DNA of 64,000 bases from Oxytricha trifallax (lineage: Eukaryota > Ciliophora > Spirotrichea > Sporadotrichida > Oxytrichidae): contig ARYC01017272.1 of the NCBI GenBank assembly GCA_000711775.1, positions 1 through 64,000 on the forward strand. The letters are read 5' to 3'. Shown one piece after another: positions 11,872 through 23,700 of the stretch; within the stretch, counting starts at the first letter, position 1; each line of letters starts with the position of its first letter. Both the position numbers and the translations under genes were made by a program. The notes below the pieces were generated by a model that did no database searches, was not told the origin of the DNA, and saw only the letters and a list, made by a program, of their open reading frames with translations.

Positions 11872-12346
11872 TTAAATCAAATTACAAATCTATTATAATA
11901 GTTCATAAATTAGATATCCTGATAGTTTTCAGATATATTTTTAATTTCATTATTCATAATCATTTTTATGCTTAAATTTTTGTTATTCAAATTCATTATA
12001 GGTAAAATTTATGAGAATAAAAGTTATTTAAATAAGTGTAAAAAACATAAGTCTCAAAGAAACAAATTCTAATTAGATTGAGTTTTTTTTTTATAGTATA
12101 AAATCTTATTAAATTATGATAAAATATTATAATTTCTTATTGTTACTCAAAACAAGAAAATAATTTATTTCAATCAAATTACTACTTTCGAGTAATATTA
12201 ATTATAAATATTGAAAAGTTCATTTATTTAAATATGATTAGTAATAATATTGTGTTAATTATATCTTTTTAATTAAAATAAACAATATTTATAAGTAATC
12301 TTCCAATCTTATTTATAAACATTATCTTAAAATAAACTTGAAAAAT
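11872..12346. other. AT-rich spacer, duplicated at 31375-32045
   Basis: No gene is seen. The first 100 bp (AACTTCGTTATATGATTAAA..) and several later tracts are recognisably repeated downstream of the fragment at 31268-31372. The spacer therefore belongs to the same segmental duplication as its neighbours. Confidence 0.5.
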
Positions 12347-13647
12347 ATGTCAACACCGACTGACAATAATAAAAATACAACTATTCCCGTACCAGAAGCT
12401 CCAAAAAGATATATAAATAAATAATATATTCATAATTATCATTTTTAACATTAGTGTTTGATAATAAAGAAAATTCACTACGATAGAGTAGGTGTTTAAC
12501 GAAGCTACCGGCAAGGATGTTGCTCTCGTTTAAGACAATGAGATTTATTATTATTAAATTAAATTAATTATATAGAACTATTTTGTATAATAGTTAAGTA
12601 AAATTTGAACATTTAATTAATTTAAAGTATCTTTGGAATACTTGGTGCTTAACAGAAAAGATAACACAGTGAATTTGCAAATGATCAAGCAGATCAATAT
12701 ATAATTAAATATATTTAAATCAATGAGTGTTTGGATTAGTTAGAGAAGACTAAGGGCCCAGCATGTCTAGTTACTCTAGGGACTGATTAAGTAGCATTCT
12801 CAACTGTGTGTATCTTAATATTTTATGTTTATTATAAGAAAATAAAATTTATATTTCATCTTATACTTATTTATAAACTGGATTTGATTCTGAAGTGTGG
12901 GCATAGGGAGTTAAGCAGAGATATCAAATTGCCTTGCTTTTTCAGAGATTGATGTCTAGAATATTGACTTTACCTATCCCTACTTGCTGCGTCTATACTG
13001 GACATGCCTTCTCAGCTGGGCTCTTTCTAGGTCTAGTTCATGACTTCAGAATGATAAATTATCATTAAGAATATTTTTATTTATTTTATTTTTCTGCAAT
13101 TATCATCATTTAAAAATAATTAAATTTATTATAATTTGAAAATGATGAAAGAAAACAAAGCCTAGATTGCTTTATCAGATTTGAAGGTAGGTGGAGCTAT
13201 ACCCCCAGCTTATGGAATCACTCTAAGAAATCTATTAAACCCAGAGGCATCCAGACTGCTAATCTATGGAGGCTCATACAAGGGTCCACAAGCCAAGAAA
13301 TTCATAATAATATTATTTTTTAGTATAATTTGCATTTAAATTATATAAAAAATATAAACTGAAGGTGGTTGATAAACTTTACAAAGACAACGATGACTTG
13401 ATCACTAAAATATCATTGTTTGCCAAGGAATTCAGTAAGTAGGGAGATAAAAGAGGTGCATTAGCAGAGATCAAGACTAATTTAAATTATAATAATAATA
13501 TTTATACTTTTATATTAAATCAGGTAAACCTATATAAATTATATATAATATTTGCATTGGGAAATTAAAAATGCATTGGATACCAAGGGACTGAGCTTTG
13601 GAGTCATCAAGAATCAACTAAACTATGAACCTTAACCAAAGCTTTGA
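12347..13647 (+). CDS. Crotonase-family protein (enoyl-CoA hydratase/isomerase-like), copy A
   Basis: Start MSTPTDNNKNTTIPVPEAPK. Blocks then give FNEATGKDVALVQDNEIYY, LVLNRKDNTVNLQMIKQI, KGPACLVTLGTDQVAFST, then GFDSEVWAQGVKQRYQIALL, PIPTCCVYTGHAFSAGLFLG, LVHDFRM, KAQIALSDLKVGGAIPPAYG and KNQLNYEPQPKL, ending in TGA at 13645-13647. The crotonase fold normally binds acyl-CoA in the AG(G) loop region; here the loop is HAFSAGLFLG. Clear pointers join blocks: ATCAAT (12693/12719), ACTG (12803/12877), AATGAT (13050/13141) and AAA near 13300/13363. One deleted spacer is only 26 bp. Blocks are in order, so the gene is not scrambled. Likely substrate is an acyl-CoA; exact reaction unknown. It is the parent of the decayed copy at 32050-33320. 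Confidence 0.85.
12693..12718. other. 26-bp IES with pointer ATCAAT
   Basis: ATCAAT occurs at 12693-12698 and again at 12719-12724. Removing one copy with the spacer gives the in-frame KQINECLDQLEKT of the crotonase. Confidence 0.8.
12803..12876. other. 74-bp IES with pointer ACTG
   Basis: ACTG at 12803 and 12877. Excision joins AFST to GFDSEVW in frame. Confidence 0.75.
13050..13140. other. 91-bp IES with pointer AATGAT
   Basis: AATGAT at 13050 and 13141. Excision gives HDFRMMKENKAQIAL in frame, as in the paralogues. Confidence 0.75.
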
Positions 13648-13949
13648 CGTGTTTTGGGTTAAATATTATAGTTTAGTAGTTAAGAAGGTTTGAATTGATT
13701 GAGGTTATGATAAACTTTTAAATAATTTAATTTTCTTTATTTCATAAATATTCACAAATCAATCATTAATTTAGTGAGTGACGTATTCATATTTAATAAG
13801 TAAATGGGTTAAAACATTTAAGTATATAGTAATTCATTATTAATATCACATAGAAATTAGAGAATTTATATCATTTTTATATAAAATAAATAATAATTTT
13901 GACCCCCTTAAAAAGTTAAAATTATATTAAGCGATAAAAACATCTTTAA
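13648..13949. other. Intergenic AT-rich spacer
   Basis: No gene is seen. The first part (GTGTTTTGGGTTAAATA..) is repeated after the decayed crotonase at 33310-33480. Confidence 0.5.
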
Positions 13950-15290
13950 ATGGAACCAAAAAATCTAAAATAAGGTGATTAGAGTTAAACCGATCTTCCC
14001 AAGATTTTCGATAGCACCTAGCAATAAATTATTGAACAAAAATATCTGACAATTGAGAGTGTGCTCGAAGAGGCCAAGGGGAAAGGGGATGTAGTGCTGT
14101 TGAAAGACCATCAAATATTTTACTTAGTTTTGAATAGAGGAGACAATAGTTTCAATCCACCCTTCATTCAACTCATTCATGATAAATTAGATGAAGTTGA
14201 ATAGTCTCAAGGACCAGCTTTATAAATAAAACACTACATAAGTCAATAATATTCAAAAATAAATCAATTATTAATATGTAGAAATTAGCTTGTTTGGTGT
14301 CTATAGGTGCAAATGAGAAGTTATTTAGTAGTGGGTTGGATGTGAAATATAAGAAAGCAACGTAGAATTATGGATTTGAATTGCCCTACTAAATGCAGCA
14401 TTTGCTAAACCGAATACTTTTACTTCCAATTCCCACTTTAAGTGTTATCAACTTAAATAATTTAATATAATTTATTGCAATTATAAATAATATATAGGAA
14501 TTAAATATTAAATATTATATTTAAATTTGATAATTTTAAATTGATCTTGTTATTATAAATAAGCATTGTATTTTCAATGATAAATTCACTAATAACAAAC
14601 CAAAATGATTGATCTAGTTTGTCAAAGAAATTTGAGTCTGCTATATCAATCAATATACTATAAAACTTTAAGAAAAATATTAAGATAGACTTATTGGTTT
14701 ACTTAAATGTAATAACCTGAAAATAGGTAATTTTTTTGAATCCCATACCAAAAATTGTTTTTATTTTTAATTTGAGTACATAATATTAATTATATTAATT
14801 TTGTTTCTTATTTAGGAATAGTTTACTATAATATCATCATTACAGTTATATTTTAATTCTATTTACAAACGGCAGTGCTCTGGCTGGTGGTCTAATGTAC
14901 GCTCTTGCACACGACTTCCGCATCATGAAATCAGAGAAATCATACATCTCGCTTTCAGAACTGACATACAACGTAACAATCCCTCCCGCCTTTGCAGCCC
15001 TCATTAAATACCAATTATAACCTCAAACAGTGAGATTAATGATTTATGGTGGAAAATATAAGGGTTCCTAGGCTTTAAAACTAAAAGTAGTTGAGAAACT
15101 ATACAAAGACAATTAGCAACTCATGAACTATGTGCAGTTGTTTAGGAAGGAATTTGCTTAGTTTGGTAGTGAAAATAGGAGAGAGGCGTTAATGGAGAAC
15201 AAGAAAAATATACATGCTCAGATTAGCAAAGTCGTGGAGAAAGTCCCAGGTGTTACACTTGGGAGATTCAGCAATGGGGTGAAGTTGTGA
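13950..15290 (+). CDS. Crotonase-family protein, copy B
   Basis: Three blocks join cleanly. 13950-14220 starts MEPKNLKQGDQSQTDLPKIF and includes VLLKDHQIFYLVLNRGDNSF and QSQGPA. 14287-14452 gives CLVSIGANEKLFSSGLDVKY..LPIPTLSVI. 14868-15290 gives NGSALAGGLMYALAHDFRIM, SEKSYISLSELTYN, VEKLYKDN and ends GRFSNGVKL, TGA 15288-15290. Pointers are AGCTT (14216/14287) and AAC (14450/14868). The order is unscrambled. The NGSALAGG loop matches the acyl-CoA oxyanion-hole region of enoyl-CoA hydratase/isomerases; ECI/delta-isomerase-like is the nearest guess. It lies in tandem with copy A and convergent with copy C. Confidence 0.9.
14216..14286. other. 71-bp IES with pointer AGCTT
   Basis: AGCTT at 14216-14220 and 14287-14291. 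Excision gives QGPACLVSIGANE in frame. Confidence 0.85.
14450..14867. other. 418-bp IES with pointer AAC
   Basis: AAC at 14450 and 14868. Excision gives LSVINGSALAGG in frame. The spacer is strongly AT-rich with no ORF. Confidence 0.75.
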
Positions 15291-15783
15291 TAATGACATG
15301 AAAAATGAAATTTGATTTTGGATCTTGATTTTAATCATATATCTAATTCTATTAACATTATTGCTATTCTTTCTCATTATTGAGAATTTTAAATTGATTG
15401 GCGAATTAAAATTAAAACATTGTGAAATCTTGTTTTTTTTTTAATTTTTTCGCATTAGTGTTGAATGAAATAGATTAACTTTACCTTTTATAAAATAATT
15501 TAGTAAAATTAATTCTTCACTTGTTTATTTTTTGGAAAAAAAATTGCACAACTCATTCTATTGATTAATAATTCCAATTTATATATTTTGAATTTAAGAA
15601 TTCGTTTCTTTTAAATCAATAGAACGAAATATTTGTATTTAAAAAGTTATTGAAATAAAGAATCAGTAATTTTAATGAAATCATTATACAACGTCATCAT
15701 AGAATTTAACGTGACGGCATATATTTAGTTTTAGTATTTTTGCTAAGTATCACAATATTTTCTATCATTTTGACGTCATTCGG
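15291..15783. other. AT-rich region between convergent crotonase genes B and C
   Basis: Contains both 3' ends. No further ORF is seen. A short GC-richer tract with two ACGTCA-type motifs lies at about 15690-15780. Confidence 0.4.
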
Positions 15784-16946
15784 TCAAAGTTTAACTCCTA
15801 AGTTAAATCTAGCGATCATTTCACGTCTAGTCATCCCCTAAAACATCAGATCCTTGTGGGCTTAGATGTTCAGGTTTGTTTTGTAGTCTTTTAATGAAAT
15901 TCTGTATTCAGCTTTTGGGGCATATTCTTTCGCAAAAGCTCTGATTTAACTTAAAAACAAATAATGAGTATAATTAATGGGGTATACATCTCATTATTTT
16001 TAATGCAAATTATTTTGATTGTAATTCCATTTCATTCATTAATTTATGAATTTAATAAAAAAACAAAGAATTAACTCTCTAAGTCTTCTTAATCCTTGAA
16101 AAGATTGTCTACTACATCCATCTTTAAAGCTTACAAAGATTTAAATCTACCCCCAAACATCAATTATTTAGCAACCTTAGGCGTAACAGAATTGCGGAGC
16201 AGTGACGCCAATCCAGGGGTTAAAGTCCCTCCAAAGTTCAATTCACTTAAACAAATGTAAGATTTTCAAATATTTCATTTACTATTTTAATTAAACTTAG
16301 ATCATAATTATGTATCAATCAATCTATTTAAACTATAATGATGATTATATACCACTATTTTATATAAGCTTTTTCTTCCCTTAATATTCTGAAGTCATGC
16401 GTCAGACCCAAGAGCAATCCACCCGCTATTGCACTTCCATTAAATACGCACATAGTTGGTATCTCCAAAGTCAAGAATCTACTCAGCACTTCTTGCATCC
16501 GAAGTATACTTTGATACTGGTCGTTTAGGCTCTTTTTCCACAATTCCAAGTCAAATCCTGTTGAAAAAAGCTTCTTCCCAGTGCCAATAAAAATAAAGAA
16601 TATATGCTAAATAATGTAATATTCTATGCATAATAATAGTAAAGGGAATTTATTTTGAATTTCACATAATATTTTTGTAATTGTAACTAGACATGCTGGT
16701 CCTTGTGATTTTTCAATTTCATCCAAACACTAATGTATTTTTGTCATAAATTCGTAGTTAAATACGTTGTCTTCTCTGTTCAACACCAAGTAAAAGACTT
16801 TATATATTTTACAATGGTTTAATTTTTATAAAAAATTATTATTTTGTGTGTTTGATTATTTTTGAATACAAAAAGATCTACTCATCTTTGATTAACGCAA
16901 CTTCTTCTTAACCTGCTTAGGCAAACACTTCATTCAATGTTAACAT
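15784..16946 (-). CDS. Crotonase-family protein, copy C
   Basis: ATG at 16944-16946 gives MLTLNEVFAQAGQEEVALIK. Further blocks downstream on - give VFYLVLNREDNVFNYEFMTK, KSQGPACLVTIT, GKKLFSTGFDLELWKKSLND, IPTMCVFNGSAIAGGLLLGL, THDFRILREEKAYI, CLSELNFGGTLTPGLASLLR and ARFNLGVKL, ending in TGA at 15784-15786. The blocks are in order and interrupted by AT-rich spacers near 16800-16860, 16580-16680, 16260-16350 and 15960-16080. FNGSAIAGG is the crotonase oxyanion-hole loop. It looks complete and is diverged from copies A and B, so the three arose by older tandem duplication and inversion. The reaction is not certain. Confidence 0.88.
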
Positions 16947-17223
16947 GGTAGTTTTATTAATCTGGCTTAAAAATTTGTAATATTTTTGAATTAATTATAC
17001 AGTTTTGGACAAATAACACTAGCAATAATAGTATTTTGGTAATTTTAAATAACTTAACATCAAGATTATCCCCATTTCAATTCTAAGAAATCTGGTATTA
17101 TAATTTAAATCATATAAATGTAAAAATTCTATTGATGTAAAGTTTGAAAGTAAAATAGAAATCAAAATTGTAATTTAGTATAATATTTTAGAAATGGCTT
17201 TAAATAAATTAACTTTTCATAAC

Positions 17224-18470
17224 ATGAAACAGCGATTTGGTAAAATCAATTAAAATTACTCATAATAATTTGATTTCTTTCTTTATTCCTTTGACTAATT
17301 TATTTCTCTAGGCCTCCTTTTAGCAGCAACAATACTGATAACTTAAATATAAGCAGCAGATACAAATCAAACAGTGGTGGTTAAATATAGGAGAAATCTG
17401 ACTGATGGGTCATCATGCGTATACTCGCATTAATGTGCATCTACATGCTGTGATTTGGGGTTTGACTCTGATGAGACACTGGGCTCATACTGTTTTTATT
17501 CGGGGTACTGTACAAGTGCACTAAAAAATCCAGGACAGAGTTGTGGTGTTAGTAATGAATGCGAGAGTAAATGCTGTGAAGATACTATCTGTCAAAAGAA
17601 CAGCATTTGCTTCATTAAAATTATAGATTTTACTAGAACTGTAATTTTTATAGTTAAATCATAAATTTGATATTCATTAAAAAATAGCTTCAATAAGTAC
17701 GTACTTCCATTCGTGATAGTATTTGGTGTCCTGGTACTATTCTTAATAGCTGCAATAGTAATTTTGGTTTTGTACAAGCGTAAAATGCGTAGAGCAAAAA
17801 TGATGAAGGGAATTGACTAAAAAGCAAAACGAATGCTGGCCAGCTCTAAGTGCCAAAGTTCCCTAATAAAACAAAGAAACCGATGATTAAGATAATGTTT
17901 AAGATGCTGATATTTCAGTAAAGTAAAAATAACCCCATAATTAAGAATGGATTGACTCCACATGATGAGAATAAAGTCTGAGATTGCGGACCATCAGAAG
18001 GCGATCGGTATGAACAGAGGAAGATTTATGATTAAAATAACTTGACTACACCTGGGATGAAGTTAGCAGCTGATGAACAAGACGGGTTGATTACCAAAGA
18101 TCACAAGGGCAACACTTTGGCTTTGGATTCCCATAGAGGCTATATTTATTAATACTCTACTATTTTTTAAACAAATTTATGTCAAAATATGGGTTATTAA
18201 ATTGTTTAGTTTTAAAAAGTGAGCTCAGTTAGAAGCAATGAAGACGATCTGAACAACAACGTAACAGCAGCACATATCATAGAACATGTGGAAGATGATG
18301 ACGATGATGAAAATATAAACTAAGCACACAACAGTAACCAAGCAACTGGAATGAATTAAATGGATGATAATAATGATGGCGATTAATAACAAATTGACAA
18401 CATTGGTAGCCACACATCTCCTAATAAGTAACACCCTAATGAAGACCCACTTATGGATTAAGCTGACTGA
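17224..18470 (+). CDS. Secreted/membrane Cys-rich protein, type I topology
   Basis: ATG 17224 gives MKQRFGLLLAATILITQIQA, a good signal peptide, once a 72-nt GT..AG intron (17240-17311) is removed. The ectodomain has paired cysteines: SSCVYSHQCASTCCDLG, YCFYSGYCTSAL, CGVSNECESKCCEDTICQ. A block from 17693 gives a membrane segment (VLPFVIVFGVLVLFLIAAIV) followed by basic YKRKMRRAKMMKG, so the C-terminus is cytosolic. The tail ends with Asp/Asn/Gln-rich sequence (HVEDDDDDENINQAHNSNQ) and TGA at 18468-18470. Between about 17890 and 18140 no single frame is open, and two TGAs occur. Either an unrecognised intron/IES lies there or the gene is damaged. It resembles ciliate surface proteins; no specific family is recognised. 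Confidence 0.65.
17240..17311 (+). other. Spliceosomal intron in the signal-peptide region
   Basis: GTAAAATC..CTAATTTATTTCTCTAG, 72 nt, with a CTAAT branch-like motif. Removal fuses MKQRF to GLLLAATILI and gives a proper signal peptide. An IES reading is less likely, as no useful pointer is seen. Confidence 0.65.
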
Positions 18471-18775
18471 TTAGACCAGTGAGACTATATATTTAATTCT
18501 AATTATAAGTAAAATGACTTTTCTAAAAAGAAATAGAAATTGATATAAAATACCTAGAAAACTACCTTATCTTTTAACATTTATTTGTATTTAATGTATT
18601 CTCTAATTTCAATTATAAATCAAAGAGCTCCAATATTAGTGATAAAGCGTAAATATATGTAAATAATTAGCCATTCGCTGGCGTAAAGCGTCAATTCACT
18701 TGATATTTCCAAATCTTTTGCATATCTTTATAATTATTTATTAAAATCCTTAAATTTATTTCTACAAATATCGAA

Positions 18776-20547
18776 ATGAGAGTATTAGTTTAAGTATTGT
18801 AAATAATATTATTTGATTCATATTAATGGATTAAGTTTATATTCATTATATAGGTATAATTTTGAATAATTTATTAGTTGCAGACCTCTTCTCTGCCTCC
18901 GGCATTGATGAACTCAAGGCCGACGGTATTGAGGTGCATTACGAAGCCAGTTTAAACGGTGAATCCCTCGCCAAGGCCATGGCTGACTTCCAACCCAATG
19001 TGTTGGTCGTTAGATCAACCAAAGTCACTTAAGACATTATCGATGCTGACCCAAAGTTAACATCAATTTTTTATAAAGCTTTACAGGAATTTTAGGAATA
19101 TGGAGCACTATAAATTATGTAAAGTTGCAGATGGTTGTGAGAGCAGGTGCTGGTTACGACACTATTGATGTTTCTCACTGTGCTAGCAGAGGTATCTATG
19201 TTACTAATTGCCCTGGTAAAAACGCTCATGCAGTAGCTGAACTAGCCCTTTTTATTATTAAACATCCTCAATAACCTTTTTGATAAAAATTAATTTGAGA
19301 TAATAAATTACCCTTGGGTTGATTCTGAGCATTGATAGAAGAATTCCAGAAAACGATCATTTGCTTAAAGAAGGCAGATGGAATAAAGGAGCTTACGCAA
19401 ATTGCTAAGGTATTAAGGGAAAAACCATCGGTATCATCGGACTTGGATCTATTCAAATAAAAGATAGAAGGATTTATTAATTCAGATTATTTTAACTAAT
19501 TAGATTGGCAAGCTTGTTGCTGAGAGAGCACTTGCTTTCGAAATGAATGTAATCGCTTATGTTAGAAATCCTAAGCCAGAACTCGCAAAAGAATTAGGAA
19601 TAAGACTATCCGATAACTTGAAGGATGTGATTTCCGAAGCAGATGTTGTTTCAGTTCATCTCCCAGGAGGTAAAGCTACAGAGCACTTATTCGATGCCAA
19701 GCTCTTCGAAGCAATGAAGCCAGATGCTATGTTCTTGAACACCTCAAGAGCATCAGTTGTAAACGAAGATCACTTATTGGAGCACATGAACACTCACCCA
19801 GCTTTTTGGTATGGTACTGACGTCTTCAAGGGCGAGCCCTCAGGAAAAGATGGTGCCTTCGATCATCCACTCGCTAAACACCCAAGAACAGTTGCTACTC
19901 ATCACATTGGTGCCTCCACTAAGCAAGCTGAATCAGCCATCGGTGATGAAGCAGTCAGAGTTATTAAGAAATTCGTATCACAAGGCTTAGTTGACAATGA
20001 TAACTGCGTGAATAAGGAAACCAACATGGGAGGGCTACATAAGATGAGTGTCAGACATTTTGATAGAGTCGGTGTTCTCGCTCATGTATTCAGTGTATTT
20101 GCTCAACACGACTTCAATTAGTATAAATTACATAAAATATACAATTAATTACTTTTAATGATAATAAATAGTTCAATAAATACTTATGAACTTAGTATTT
20201 AATAGTCAATTAAAATTTAGAGATTGGTAGAAATAAATTGTTGAAAAATCATTATTTGCAATAATTATTAATAAAAAATTTCCCTAAATTTTATATATAT
20301 TGTTATTATAAAAATAAGGAATTTTACTAAATGTCCAAGAACTTATTTTTAATTTAATTTAATTTTCACAAATCTAGGGAATTAAGTGAATGTATATTAA
20401 AATATATATTTTAAACTTGAAAATATTGTGTTTAAGGATAGACAAGCTTGCGTCGCAAACATTAAATTCACTGGTGAGCCAGCTAGACTTGAAACTGTGA
20501 TCGAAGAAATAAAAAAGAACGAAAATGTTCTCGACATAAGTTTGTGA
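18776..20547 (+). CDS. serA-like: D-3-phosphoglycerate dehydrogenase, unscrambled, several IESs
   Basis: Catalyses NAD-dependent oxidation of 3-phosphoglycerate, first step of serine synthesis, cytosolic. Joined blocks read MRVLVADLFSASGIDELKAD, VVRAGAGYDTIDVSHCASRG, NCPGKNAHAVAELALFII, IDRRIPENDHLLKEGRW, GKTIGIIGLGSIGKLVAERA (Rossmann GxGxxG), DVVSVHLPGGKATEHLFDAK, FLNTSRASVVNEDHLLE and ATHHIGASTKQAE (catalytic His). The ACT-like C-terminus is MSVRHFDRVGVLAHVFSVFA..ENIVFKDRQACVANIKFTGE, ending ENVLDISL with TGA 20545-20547. Pointers are TATTAGTT, AAAGTT, ATT and ATT. A longer spacer (about 20122-20420) splits the ACT domain. The gene is convergent with Ku80. A decayed partial copy lies at 63650-64000. 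Confidence 0.95.
18783..18871. other. 89-bp IES with 8-bp pointer TATTAGTT
   Basis: TATTAGTT at 18783-18790 and 18872-18879. Excision yields MRVLVADLF, the expected N-terminus of PGDH. Confidence 0.9.
19053..19120. other. 68-bp IES with pointer AAAGTT
   Basis: AAAGTT at 19053-19058 and 19121-19126. Excision joins DADPKL to QMVVRAGAGYD in frame. Confidence 0.85.
19257..19321. other. 65-bp IES with pointer ATT
   Basis: ATT at 19257 and 19322. Excision gives ALFIILSIDRRIPEN in frame. Confidence 0.7.
19451..19503. other. 53-bp IES with pointer ATT inside the NAD-binding motif
   Basis: ATT at 19451 and 19504. Excision restores the GLGSIGKL Rossmann loop, which is otherwise out of register. Confidence 0.85.
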
Positions 20548-20654
20548 GCACAAAGATATAATTTTGTCTCCAAAAAACAGCCACTGTATTTATTTGAGTA
20601 TTAAAATTCTCACGATATCATGCAGATTTTTGGTTTGAGAGACAAAATATTGGT

Positions 20655-20666
20655 GCATCCATCATT
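20655..20666 (-). repeat. Motif AATGATGGATGC, downstream flank of Ku80
   Basis: Reads outward from Ku80 on the - strand. Versions of TGATGATGGATGC occur at 24310-24322 (+), 59144-59156 (-) and 62688-62700 (+), i.e. outward at both flanks of each Ku80 copy. No other copy was seen in the window. Confidence 0.5.
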
Positions 20667-20719
20667 AGGAACTAATTAGTATAAAATATAGTAAAATAAT
20701 TATATATATATAACTGTCT

Positions 20720-23700
20720 AGCTTCCTCAGTGGTTATAGTGGAACTAATGCTGGACTCGTCCTTGGTAATGAGACTAATCTTCTCGTGGACAATCATATC
20801 GAAGAATCCTTTGTTATTATTAAATACCAAATAAGATTAAAATGAATTAATTCATATTTAATTTAAGTATGAATGGGAACTTAATTTATATTTTAAGGAA
20901 GTTTGATTGAAAAATATTGTCAAACTGATTTATAGGAAAATTTAAAATGAAAAATTAATTAATGGAAATAAATCGTCATTTTTTGTATTAAAAGGTAAAA
21001 TAAATATATTTATGTATTAAATAGAATAATTTATTTCTTTAAAAGTACTTATTTTATATAATTTTAACTTCATATGGAATATTAATTTCAATTTAGTTTG
21101 AATTTTATTTGATAATAGAGCCAGATGTATACCGTTTCTTCAACTATTCCATAAAGAGATTGAACTTCTGAGCTTCGTCCTCAGTGATACAAGCCTCCCT
21201 CAGAGATGCCAGACACTCAATGGCTTTGTGATACAAGTCCCCGTTCAGACTGTTATTGACCAATTTAGTGATCATGTCCTTCATTTGATCGATAGCAGTG
21301 CCGACTCTGTCCACTTTCCTATCTGTGACCATCTTCTTGAAGTCCTCAATGGGATTTACACTACCGATTTCCTTGACTGCTCCATCGTTATCTTTGAATT
21401 CAAAGCCATCTCCCTTCTAGTCTAGTTTCATACGTGCTATGCTAGCTTCTTCCTCCATTTGTTTCTGTTCTTCAGCTGCTTTGATCTCTTCTCTCTGGAT
21501 GATGTCTCTCCAGTAGATTCTCTTGCGTTTCTTATTCTCGTCCTCATTATTGTGCTCAAGTTTGAATGCTTCTTCAAAGGCGCTTACTTCTTCTTATGCA
21601 TGGGTGAACAGTTCCTTGTCTGGCTTCACATATTCTGCTATGGCTTAAATTATTTTAAATTCAATAGATTATTTTATTGATACGATTTGCAAAATTAAAT
21701 ATTTTCAATTTACAATATATTTTATAGTATAATTAAATGATTAATTTACATTTATAAAAACAACAATTAGAAAAAGCTTTTAAATATGCTTAATCATATT
21801 TTTATAATAAAATTTTTAACAATTAATTTGAATATAATTTAGAATATTTTATAATTATTTAATAATTTTTTAATACAAAATTATAATTAATTTGTGTTAG
21901 TTAGTACTTTTAAATATATTGGCTTGATTAAGCTCTGGTAACTCTTATTCCTCAGGGTGAGTGATTCTATGCACGACAACTTAACTGAAGTACTAAAGCG
22001 CAGGATTGAATGTCAAATCTGGCTTGAGTTTCTCCTCTTCTACTTCTGGCTCATTGAATACAAAAAAATTACAACAATGCATATATCATTCACATCTTTT
22101 GTGAGGTCAAGTGCTTTTATAAGTTCTTTGGCAGCTTACTTTTGATCACGTGATGCTGGTACTAGTGAAGGGAATTGATAATCGCGTATTTCTTCATTTG
22201 TTGGGAGTTAAGCCATATACAGTAGTGGCTTCTTTTTACTGATAAACGTTTTTAAATAAATAAATGGTAACTCAGTGATCAATTACAATTCTAAATTAGA
22301 TTTGCTTTTAAATAAATAGGATTATGAGGGTAGAGCACGACCAACTTAGGATCAGCATTCTTTCTCTCGATAATTCTTGCAATGAGTACTCTATGAGTTT
22401 CAATCATGGCATATACTAGAGCAGCAAAAGCTCTCTCATTTTTGGATCCTCTGACTGGAAGTACAACATCAACGCCTGCTATGAAATGATGACGAGGAAC
22501 TTTGCTCTAATCTGTGAATCCTAGCAACTTAAATTCCTTTTCATAATCGCTACTTTAGAGCTTGATGTCTTTGTCGTCCACATATTCGTTGCTTGGTGTT
22601 TTACTTAAAACGTTTTAAGTGAGTAGGTATAATTAGAGCATGAATAAAACAGGCTAATAGTATTAAATTTGTCTCTTCTTCTCCTTCCTTAGTTGGCTTA
22701 TATTTAAGTACATGCTCATTTTCTTTCGCGACTGGCACAAGTTATTTTCCATAGTTAAATGCCTTTATTTACTGATCAGGTGGAACTGCAATCTGATCAG
22801 GATCATCGATTTCAGCCAGTTGTCTCTCTACTTTAACCAACCCCTCTTTTGCGTTTTTAGAGTCATCTGCAACTAATGAGTGTTTCTTGAGAGTGGGGAA
22901 AACTTCTTCACGAGTGCGAGAATAAATTTGTACATTCAATTTGCAGTTTTTTGAGATGTCCAAGTTACCTCTGTAAATTATGAGTCAAATTTTAATTTAG
23001 ATTAAGCTAAAATAAAATTTACATTAGTTTACTTTGTTCTGGCCATCACTTCTCTCTTTTTGAACTGCTGGTAAATTTCAATCGCGACTTTAGCTGGGAA
23101 GATGGCTCCTTTAACTTTTTCAGTCAATTCAGAAAGGAACTTTTTATTCTTGAATTAGGCTTTTGTTTCATTAGGTTACATTTTGAGTTGTTTCTTCTTT
23201 GACTAGTCCTCATCTTCTTCATCCTCGTCCTCATCTTAAAATGTAATAATAATAATAATATCAATATTGAAATTTATACTGAACTCTTGTGTAATTTGGT
23301 GAAAATTAACATAAGAATCAATTTATGTATATAACTTAGAAAAATTTAAACCTTCTGCTAGGTCATCACAAAAATCCAGAGTGATGACATTGAGTCTTGC
23401 ATCCCTTTCATTAATAGTTTAAATCACTTGCTAGAGCTCTTTCTGATCGTATTGAGTCTCTCTTTCTCCATCTGTGATCAAGAATACTCTTTTCTTTACT
23501 TTTCTCTCACCACAGTGCCTGACTAACATGTCCATACCCACAATCAATCCATCTAATAAGTCACCACCGTTATCTTTAATAGGCGCCTTTTCGTTTTTAA
23601 TTATAAATTTTATCTAAGGGATTTTATATATTAATAGAATCTCAATCCCCTAACAAATGTTGTATAAAAGTACTTTTAAAATCGCACTGAATCTGTTCTA

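Noticed and set aside
18225-18434. 69-codon frame on - (Ile/Val/Cys-rich)
   Set aside because: Shadow of the Asp/Asn/Gln-rich tail of the membrane protein on +.
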